DNA of 64,000 bases from Ciona intestinalis. Taxonomy: Eukaryota > Chordata > Ascidiacea > Phlebobranchia > Cionidae. The position numbers were made by a program, and so were the translations under genes. The notes beneath the pieces were generated by a model that ran no database searches, was not told the DNA's origin, and saw only the letters and a list, made by a program, of their open reading frames with translations. Where the stretch lies: positions 1,080,520 to 1,144,519 of the forward strand of contig NC_020174.2 in NCBI RefSeq assembly GCF_000224145.3, written 5' to 3'. Below are positions 56,001-64,000 of this stretch, one piece after another. The stretch's first letter is position 1. Every line of letters starts with the position of its first letter.

Positions 56001-57578
56001 ATGAAAAATAATGCTGAGATCTGTTTTATCATGTTTACTCTGATTTCTGTCTGCTACGCAAGTGAATCTTCATTCCCTGAAGGACATCTTAAACCTTTTG
56101 GCTTTCACCGATCCCCCACTGTGCTCTTGGACGAATTTACGCTTGAAAATGCTCCCAAACCGGCAGAGTTTTACGAAAAATACTTCAAAAGGGTAAAGCC
56201 TGCGATTTTTCGTGGCGGTTTAGTGAATACTGATGTATTTAAGCACTGGACAAACGATTATCTGAAGGAACATTACGGAGAATTAGAAATGAGAGTTTTA
56301 AGATTGGATGAAAAAAAGGATGATGGTATGCTAGCACCGTTGGGGGAGAAGTATTATGGCCGGGATACGATCCGACATTTTGTAGATCACTTCCAAAGCG
56401 AGGAATCCAACAGTTACATGGTGTCTGAGCTACCAGCTCAAATGTACAAAGAGTTTCCTGTCTTGCCTTCGATTGGGGCGTGCGGAGAATTCACGAGAAA
56501 CTTTATTGAAGTTGACATTTGGTGGAACAAAGGTGGAAGCTCAAGCTTACTTCACGAGGATTCGAATGATCAACTCAACTGTCAACTGATTGGTAGCAAG
56601 CAATGGAAGCTAGCAGAGCCACAATACACGAAATGGGTGTATGAGCAAGAGGAAAACGGTAAGGACGCCGACGGTGGAGCTTCTTTGTTCGATCCAATGG
56701 CTGTGGATTTGATTAAATATCCGGATATTGTGAAAGTTCCATGGACAAATGTGACCCTGCACGCTGGGGATTGTATATTTATTCCGAAAAGTCACTATCA
56801 TCAAGTAAACTCGTTTGGCAATAACAGCTTAGCGGTTGTTATACAATTCGGTGTTGATTCCAAAAAGAATAATATGGATGTTTCAGACTGACTTGAAAGT
56901 ACGGATTACAAGACACCAAGACTGCTTAGCGAATTCGATGTAATGTGGAAATGGTATGGGGAAGGGTATATGAACTTTGGGCAAACGAGTTTTGTACAGG
57001 TCAGAGAAAATTTACTGAATGAATTAAACAATTGTGAAAAAAACTGCAATTCTGAGCAGTTTCAAGCAATTTGTGAACTTAGTGCGAATTGGTGGTGCAA
57101 CTCAACACGTATATTTAATTCGCTGGACACAAATAAAGACGGATTGATTACAACAGACGAAGGAAATACAGCAACCTGGGATCAACTGCGAATATTCTCT
57201 TCCGAAGTTTGCCCCTTTCAGCCGACTAATTCAGTTTTATTTGAGGCGCAGGTAATACCTCGAACAAATGTGGAACGTATACTTCACAGGGCACCTAGTA
57301 AACTCAAAACCTTGAAAAGAGAAACATGGTTAAAAGTGTACCAGAAATTGAAAGGAACTTCTTTTATAGGAGACAGAATCTTCACGCGTCTTGTGGGTTC
57401 GAGTGAGATTAATGAAGTCAGAAGCGAAAGCGTTACGGATGAAAATATCAAAACAGCGCTGGAAGATTGGTATAATGTAGAGCAGAGCATAGCTAAGGAT
57501 CCGTTTGAGTATAGCCATGATGACGTGGAACATGATGACGTGAAACATGATGACGTAAATGAACGAAATGAACTGTAG
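56001..57578 (+). CDS. ER-type JmjC oxygenase with EF-hand, interrupted by one in-frame TGA
   Basis: An intronless frame of 525 sense positions plus stop, broken only at codon 297 (TGA, 56889-56891). Before it: a signal peptide (MKNNAEICFIMFTLISVCYA), then a JmjC/cupin domain with iron ligands His185 and Asp187 (LLHEDSNDQLNC) and a distal His267 (GDCIFIPKSHYHQV), plus the typical SKQWKL. After it the same frame goes on without a break (LESTDYKTPRLLSEFDV, MWKWYGEGYMNFG). It includes a canonical EF-hand loop DTNKDGLITTDE, a three-fold 15 bp repeat coding HDDV-E/K/N, and a C-terminus NERNEL that resembles a KDEL-type ER-retrieval signal. So the long form looks ER-lumenal and Ca-binding; the short form (296 aa) would be secreted. 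JmjC enzymes of this kind hydroxylate proteins; the substrate is unknown. No GT-AG intron that removes the TGA and keeps frame was found. A TGG-to-TGA allele or sequence error is the simplest alternative. Confidence 0.8.
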
Positions 57579-58276
57579 TCAGCGTTTTCTCAATTAGCTA
57601 CAAATTTGTTTTAATGAACATTATTTATATTTAATGCGATTTTTGTAGTTAACACAAAGAATATGTTTTTTGTATGTCCGGAGCGTTTCTATAATACATA
57701 ATCATGGTATACAGAATAAAATGGCCGGTTGGTACAGTTGTATATATATTGCCCAGATACGTAACTTCTGTGAGTCTAACCCTGATCTGGTGCTCATAGA
57801 GTTAAACAATTCTTGTGTAAAATATGGTCAGGATCTGGTGCTACGATTACGGAACCGACAAAAATCAAGTCCAACCAATTGTTATATAAAAGATATATAT
57901 TTTGCCTAAATAGCATTGTCAGTCATTTCGATTTAAAAAAGACATAACAATTGGGTGGGCTAGATTTTTGTCGGTTACGTTTTCCGAGCACCAGATCCTT
58001 GCATTATGGTTTGTTTGGCAAATAAGGTAACACAAGCTAATACAGAGGTTTAAACAAGTAAGGCTAATGTATGTTTGTGTTATGAAGTTTATGCAAGAGG
58101 TCTCTTATAGAACACAGACAGATATAATATAAATGGGGAAAAGATTTTACAGAACATATTTGTTTGTGATCTGAAGGGTCAACGTTGCCCCGCCATACAC
58201 CGGAAAATCTCTTCACAGTTATAATACACCTGGTAACAACATATACAGAATACAGATATAACACAATGATGGGATA
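57579..58276. other. Tail-to-tail spacer between the JmjC gene and the CUB gene
   Basis: 3' UTR sequence (AATAAA at about 57716) and the foldback element at 57827-58001. No gene supported. Confidence 0.5.
57827..58001. mobile_element. ~175 bp foldback element with ~50 bp inverted arms
   Basis: The left arm (CAGGATCTGGTGCTACGATT, ACGGAACCGACAAAAATCAA, GTCCAACCAATTG) is matched by the inverted right arm (CAATTGGGTGGGCTAGATTT, TTGTCGGTTACGTTTTCCG, AGCACCAGATCCTTG) with few mismatches. The loop is about 68 bp and AT-rich. A further GATCTGGTGCTC lies 45 bp to the left. No coding capacity. Confidence 0.7.
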
Positions 58277-61200
58277 TTATAGTAATAGTGAATATATTGA
58301 GAAAGCAACAGCAAATACTAAGCCTGTGTTAACTGGGTGAAGAATCCTTGCTTTGCTGGTGGTGGCCAGTTGAACTTGTTGATTGTTTCCGTTGGTAGGG
58401 GCAACTGAACAAAGATAAAAAATAAATAACATCATTTTATTTTTGTTTATCTCTTTGAATACAGCAGCAAAGATCAGTTTAATAAATAAAACAGTGTGTA
58501 AAAGGATTAGCAACAAAACAACAGTGGTGAAAAGCATGCTTAGGGTAAAACTACTTAAAGTATCATATAAAAGCTGCTAAACCAACCATAAATAACTTAA
58601 ATTTAGTTGTTTAAACACATTAATGAATTTTTTTTCAATTACATAGCTGTTTATATTATTAAATATTTGAGCCCAATGAGATTTTACCCAAAACAATATA
58701 ACCCATTAAACCCAACAAACATGTTGAACAGTAGTCTCACCTGCAGGTCTCTGTGTAGGAATTGGTCCGGTTGCAATTGAGAAGAAAAATTCAAAACCTT
58801 GCATGTCATTGTTATCATCAGTTCTAAAGGTCAAAGTCATCATGTTCGTGCTTGAATAATAAACTGTGCTTGAGAGATCGCCACCCAATGTAACAACTCC
58901 CATGTTTGTAATGTTAGTAATCTGAATAAAAGGAAGTAATTTGTATATGCACAATTTACAAACCCCCCCAAAATAATGAACAAAGTAACATATAGTAGAT
59001 TGGGGAAAGATGGAACAACTTTCATTCTATTTTCTTGTCTCATTTGGTTGTAAACAAAAAAATTCAAAAAGTTATAAAACCGTATCGCGACAACTCCCAT
59101 AGACTGTTGTTTAATGATTAAAACACGATCAGGACATTTAAATATTATGTGCTAAAGCTGTCCCGTCTTACCCCACACTACTATACACCATAACTCTTAA
59201 TATATTAAAGCAGCAAGCTACAACATTTACTTCCATGAATAATATATAAACATTTCATTTCATCTAAAGCACAAAAAATTCATTTTTGGTATGTAGGATT
59301 TTTTTTAATTTCTTATATATATTATGTTTGTGAAATCATTCAAACCTCCAGTTTCTACAACAACAAGATATAAAATATTCTTAATCCTACAACAGTTGAT
59401 TAGAGATGCCATAACTATTCTTACATCTAAGGTGTCACAGCAGTTTTCAGTTGAAAATGAACTAAGTCTGAGTTTGATCCTTGAGTTTTGAGGAGCTGTA
59501 AGTATCCACACACAAACCCTGCTGCTGAGATATGGGTTTGGATAGTTAGGGGATCTGAGTGGTTGTTCAGAAGATAAAACCTCATAGTTTGTCCCACAAG
59601 GCTCTGTGAAAACATTATTATGACAAACTAAGATTAAGCAAAATATTTTATTATTTTTAATTACAACCACTTTAAGTCTAACTAATTTTTAATATGCATG
59701 AGTTTGTATATTGGGCGTGTAGTTTACATTTTGGAAATAAGCCAGCTCTGGCAAGCCTCGCCATAGGCCCTTACCCAATTAGATGTAAACTGTAGTTTCA
59801 TGTAGAAATACCATGTAGACTGGATTACTTTTTATACAAACATAGTTGCTGTTCTATGCTGCTAACATATTTTTTACCATGCCTACCTGGATTAGGTATA
59901 ACTGGTGTGGTAGGTATCTGGTTGTTCCGTGTTTCTGAAAGACAAAAGTGCATATATGTTTCTATTTACACGTTACATTTAATAGTAATAATAAATGGAG
60001 CATCTATCTTTGGCCGAGCTGTCGAAGGAAGAAATCTCATCTATTACCATTAAAGCCCTTGTCATCTACCTTTAGAAAAGCGGCAGGCATTAAAACTGGT
60101 GAGGTCCATGCGGTCGCACGTGTTGGAGTAATGGGCCAATCCTGGCCTCAATCCTTGAACCCATGGTGTGCCGTGGGACCTCACCAACATAAAATGGATA
60201 GAAAAAGATTCCCCACAGTCAGTTTGTTTGAGNNNNNNNNNNNNNNNNNNNNNNNNNNNNNNNNNNNNNNNNNNNNNNNNNNNNNNNNNNNNNNNNNNNN
60301 NNNNNNNNNNNNNNNNNNNNNNNNNNNNNNNNNNNNNNNNNNNNNNNNNNNNNNNNNNNNNNNNNNNNNNNNNNNNNNNNNNNNNNNNNNNNNNNNNNNN
60401 NNNNNNNNNNNNNNNNNNNNNNNNNNNNNNNNNNNNNNNNNNNNNNNNNNNNNNNNNNNNNNNNNNNNNNNNNNNNNNNNNNNNNNNNNNNNNNNNNNNN
60501 NNNNNNNNNNNNNNNNNNNNNNNNNNNNNNNNNNNNNNNNNNNNNNNNNNNNNNNNNNNNNNNNNNNNNNNTAAGTTACATTCATTCATTCATACCAATA
60601 TATAGAAAGGACAATAGTTTAAAGATGTTTACAGGACCCAATCTAGAGTACAAAACAACAGTCTCACATTCTAACCTTGGTATGTAAAGTGAATTCCTCT
60701 TCGAGTAACAGAAGAATCCGTGAAAAAAGTGAGAAAGAAACTGTTTCCTCGACTGATAAAGTTTAGGGTTCTAGAGCTCACACCACGTAAGGTTAAAGAG
60801 TTGCTAAGTGAGTCGCTGGTACTTGTAATCTAGGATTAAAACAAAAAAAAAATGAGAAAAAAACAGACAGCTAGGTAAGAAGAGCAACATGTGTTGTAAC
60901 TTATCAGTGAGCATGAGGTGTATGAACATACCATGTGTATCTGATGTTTAAAAGCCACCCCAGTTATAAACTGACTGAAGGCATGAGGGGTGTCTGTGGG
61001 TTATGTGGTGCATGTCAGTATGTGGTGCATGTCAGTATGTGGTGCATGTCAGTATGTGGTGCATGTCAGAAGACATAGATGTCAGAACTTGAAAGTAAGC
61101 TGGGGTACCCCATGCCAAAGTTAATAGAGACAAAGTTTAGAAAAGGATTGTAAAACAATGCGCCTTATTTTCTATTGTCCCCGCATCTATGACTTCATCG

Positions 61201-63656
61201 TCTCGACCATACGGATCCCAAGGCACGATATAAATATGAAAGCGCGAACACCTTTTCTGTCAATTCTTATGCAGTTTGTAGCTGCATATGCAGTCATATT
61301 GTAATAATTGTAGTTTCTAATGGTTCTCTAGATGAGTAGGTATGAGCATATTCTATAAGCTAAGTTGATTGCTGCTAGTATTAATCGCCAACCTAAGGTA
61401 ACCTATTAAACCACACTGTAAAACCAGTCAAAATACTAATTTACTCCACATTAATTCTTAGATTTAATATTATATAACAAGATTTATATTAGAACTTATA
61501 TTTTAAATGTTAAAACAACCGCTATACGTGTTTCCAGCTTCGTATCGCTTACAAGAACCAAATAAACACAAGCCGACCATGCATTTGTATGGGCGATTCA
61601 GGCTCTGTGGGTCCATAATTGGAACATAATCCCTGTTTCGTAACATGAAGGATAGAAATAGTGATATCCCAATTACCTGTGTGCCTAAATTATACAAATA
61701 GTGATTAAGATATCCCACTTACCCGCATCGTATCACAGCAGCTTTCAGTATCAACACTGACAACTTGTATGTAAACTTGCCATCCTGGCCTTGCATGTAT
61801 ATACCAATAACATCTAAGATTATTTCTGTATCTTGAACTCCAACCAGGAGTGTAGAAATCTTGTGACACATTGGTTGCCGTCAGGTTTCTACCACAAGGA
61901 GCTGAAAATAAATCAAAATGAAAAAGTTGGCAAACCACTTTGTTCATAGACATAATAAATATTTTCTCTTCAAATTTGGTAAGGAAGAACAGATTGATTA
62001 GTACACCAATGAGAAGGAAATTATCATAAAAACAATAGTTGTTAAAAACATGAAAAAGTTGCTCTGGTACTTGTAATGTAACTTAATTTATCCTCGCGTG
62101 GCCGGAAAATGACAGTTTTTATCACATGGGTTCAACACCTAGTGCCAGCTTACGAGTTACCATGTATGTTACTTGGTGGGTGATTATTTTTTTGTTATTT
62201 TTTAAATTTTTTTATGTATTGCTGATAATTTGGACAACCCATTAGTGACCACNNNNNNNNNNNNNNNNNNNNNNNNNNNNNNNNNNNNNNNNNNNNNNNN
62301 NNAGACGCGCTAACCACTACGCCACGGCGCCGGACAAACTTTGTTCATTGATAAGTGTAGTGAGACAACAATACAATGATAGTGACTTCACAGAGAGGTT
62401 TGTTTACCTTGAGTTGTGGGTGGTGTTGTTGTGGTTGGAGCCGGGGTTGTCATGGCAACTGAAGTTTCTGTGGATTTGAGAAGGTTTTCTTATAAAAACT
62501 CAAGATGTGTAAATAAGTTTGCACATCTTGAGTTACTAACCACTGTACTATGACACCAGAAACTGCTATATTCTACAGATAGGCAAAAGACCGAACAAAC
62601 CTGTAAAATAACCCTGGAACCCTGTTCTTGTTACACTACCATCACTCCTGAAATACAAACGCATTGTGTTGTTTACAGACACCACTGTTGTACTTCTGGT
62701 GACGTAGCCTGCAAATCGACGCATGTATGGGTATGACCCATAAATCTGCAATATCAAATGTAAATTGTAACAATAAATGTAAGAACTATGCATGTAACCC
62801 CAGGTTAACAGTATGCAATAAACATTTGTTTAAATTTCACCTGCAGTCGGTCACAGCAACCTTCCGTGTTAAACTGTAAAATTGTAAATTGTACGAAATA
62901 GCCGGGTCGAGCTGTTAGGTACCAATTGCAGGTAAGATAATTGCTGTAGTGTCCAGGATAGCCAGGTGAGTTGAGAGGTTGTGAAATATTTATGACGCTG
63001 GCTTGAAATCCACATGGCGCGATGGCTGGAAAATGTAGCAACTTCATGTTAGGTTGAACATATTGGTTTTTTTATGTGGGTTAAGTGAGTGGTTTAAACT
63101 TGAGTTTTATGTTTAACTGGTTCATGTATGTGTCTGTAGCACAGAGTTTGAGGGCTGCTACCATTTTAGGTGTATTTGATCTTGGGCAAGACACTTAACA
63201 GTAGTTGCTCCAACCCAGTAGTGACTTATCTAATACAAAAAATTCAAAATAAAGTTATCTATTAAGTAACTCGTGTAAGCAGGTTCAGGCATGAAATAAT
63301 AATATTATAATTACTTGCTCACGTCTATATTACACTTACTTGTGACAGGTGTGGGGATGTATGAGCCATCTGTGTTGTTGACAACTGTAATACAAAAATA
63401 AATATAAACACATTAGTATGTTTACATGATAAAAATAGGACCATGGGACTCTAGTAATTGCAGAAAAAATGTTAAAACAAACATTTCCGACATTTTATGC
63501 AACGCAGGAAAACTTATGCTTACCAATGTAGCTTGCAACAAAACCTGGCATTGTTATAGAAATGTCCGTTCTGAAGTAAAGGTTAATAGCGTTGCTCACG
63601 AACGCTATATTTGATCTTCTATCACGCAGAACCAGGACATTGGTATTCCATCTAAC
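58277..63656 (-). CDS. GPI-anchored multi-CUB protein, 3' part (gene continues past the right edge)
   Basis: Exons seen: 63524-63656 (second half of a CUB), 63340-63384 (linker), 62841-63025 and 62601-62745 (CUB), 62408-62458 (Thr/Pro linker VAMTTPAPTTTTPPTTQ), 61723-61901 and 60676-60829 (CUB), 59887-59934 (linker), 59425-59603 and 58741-58921 (CUB), 58277-58404 (tail). The first half of each CUB starts with PCG, has SPGYP- or SPNYP-like turns and a C-W pair, and ends in CCD-L (EGCCDRLQ, ESCCDTMR, ENCCDTLD). The second half carries LYFRSDGSVTRTGFQGYF-type strands. The intron inside each CUB is phase 0; those between modules are phase 1. The last exon ends HPVNTGLVFAVAFSIYSLLL, a GPI signal. 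The 339 N gap at 60233-60571 lies in an intron on this model. A surface or matrix adhesion role is inferred. The N-terminus is not in the window. Confidence 0.82.
58989..59187. mobile_element. MITE copy in a CUB-gene intron
   Basis: TATAGTAGATTGGGGAAAGA to GTCTTACCCCACACTACTAT. The interior has CTCCCATAGACTGTTGTTTA. Confidence 0.75.
60233..60571. other. Assembly gap (339 N), intronic
   Basis: The left flank (60065-60200) contains an inverted pair around GGTGAGGTCCATGCGG and CCGTGGGACCTCACC, probably a transposon fragment. The right flank starts with a SINE (ATTC)n end, so the gap probably hides repeats. Confidence 0.9.
60890..61075. repeat. ~71 bp minisatellite remnants and a 17 bp x 4 tandem repeat
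   Basis: GTGAGCATGAGGTGTATGAA at 60908 is the minisatellite unit. It is followed at about 61003-61069 by four copies of TATGTGGTGCATGTCAG in a row. Intronic in the CUB gene. Confidence 0.75.
62085..62338 (-). mobile_element. Near-complete SINE, reverse, with a 50 N gap inside
   Basis: TTTATCCTCGCGTGGCC, CAGCTTACGAGTTACCATGT and CAACCCATTAGTGACCAC precede the N run at 62253-62302. GACGCGCTAACCACTACGCC follows it and is the inverted tRNA-like head. Confidence 0.75.
62253..62302. other. Assembly gap (50 N)
   Basis: Lies inside a SINE in an intron of the CUB gene; from the reference SINE about 110 bp would be expected here, so the size is a placeholder. Confidence 0.95.
63125..63260 (+). mobile_element. 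SINE head and body fragment
   Basis: GGGCTGCTACCATTTTAGGT, CTTGGGCAAGACACTTAACA and GTAGTTGCTCCAACCCAGTA match the reference. The tail is lost. Confidence 0.6.
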
Positions 63657-63799
63657 CTAACGTAAATTATAAGCCATAAACATAAAGAATCTACAGACAG
63701 ACTTGCACACGTACTATCATATCTTTGCTTTGTGCAAAACAACTATATCTGTTCTTGATTCATCCTAGCGGTCGCTGCTAAAAAAACTAATATTTGGAA

Positions 63800-63932
63800 G
63801 TATACAATGAATATTTACAGAATTAAATAACCACCAGCCCACGACTCCTAAAAGAGTTTTTAATTGTTTAGAACACGATAACAGAATATAGGAATTAGGT
63901 GCTGAAGGTATCCCATCTTATCCCACAATACT
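63800..63932. mobile_element. MITE right two thirds
   Basis: Interior CACGACTCCTAAAAGAGTTT, AGAACACGATAACAGAATAT and end CCCATCTTATCCCACAATAC. The left end is missing. Confidence 0.55.
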
Positions 63933-64000
63933 ATGTATGGGTCATTTTTGAATGCATCTAATTTGTAAGCAACTTTATATCTGATGTGTTTTTGTGAACA

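Noticed and set aside
56840-56910. Short intron removing the in-frame TGA of the JmjC gene
   Set aside because: The candidate from the GTGTTGATT donor to TTTCAG leaves the TGA in place, and the one ending at TTGAAAG breaks the frame.
57579-57760. SECIS element for selenocysteine at the JmjC TGA
   Set aside because: ATGAA is present near 57613, but I could not build the rest of the SECIS stem and quartet by eye. Not excluded, only unsupported.
60062-60605. Long open frames across the 339 N gap
   Set aside because: They are open only because N is not read as stop.

Overview
The window reads as chordate nuclear DNA from a solitary ascidian, most likely Ciona. It is AT-rich, its genes are compact and intron-rich with GT-AG junctions, and the proteins are closest to human orthologs. 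It is also littered with short elements I associate with Ciona: a ~200 bp MITE with TAGTAGGGTGGGG ends, a tRNA-derived SINE ending in (ATTC)n, and a ~71 bp minisatellite. The genus is my inference. All exon models were built by eye from splice sites and reading phase. For the larger genes every junction keeps phase and the summed exon length is divisible by three.

Layout, left to right. At 1-6100 are the first exon of an unknown gene, a small single-pass membrane protein (minus) and an intronless two-pass membrane protein (plus). At 6998-26913 four minus-strand genes follow: importin-11 (13 exons, 966 aa), phytanoyl-CoA hydroxylase (7 exons, 329 aa, with a peroxisomal PTS2), an intronless GMP reductase, and a GPI-anchored protein with four Ly6/uPAR (LU) domains and one EGF module. 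GPR107 (14 exons, plus) is at 27999-33185. MOB4 with a long acidic tail (minus) and an intronless histone stem-loop-binding protein SLBP (plus) share a divergent promoter at about 37.2-37.8 kb. At 39227-53753 are three paralogs of the valacyclovir/biphenyl hydrolase-like serine hydrolase BPHL, with an RGR-like opsin gene between the second and third. At 56001-57578 is an intronless JmjC oxygenase with an EF-hand and an ER-retrieval-like C-terminus, interrupted by one in-frame TGA. From 58277 to beyond the right edge is a GPI-anchored protein of repeated CUB domains.

Functionally the window mixes housekeeping genes (nuclear import, peroxisomal alpha-oxidation, purine salvage, Golgi trafficking, STRIPAK signalling, histone mRNA processing) with lineage-specific extracellular or secretory proteins (LU/EGF-GPI, CUB-GPI, the ER JmjC protein) and a photopigment. 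No operon is evident; the closest same-strand pair, PHYH and GMPR, is about 490 bp apart. Several genes have an unpaired 3' splice acceptor just before the start codon, which fits ascidian spliced-leader trans-splicing.

The observations I rate highest are: the in-frame TGA that separates the catalytic half of the JmjC protein from its EF-hand and RNEL tail; the paired loss of one disulfide in the first LU domain; CUB domains in which a Cys-Cys pair replaces the usual second disulfide; an opsin that keeps its retinal lysine but lacks the TM3 cysteine and the DRY motif; the ~71 bp repeat occupying many introns; and a strong excess of the palindrome TGACGTCA, mostly inside coding exons. I saw no viral or LTR-type remnants.
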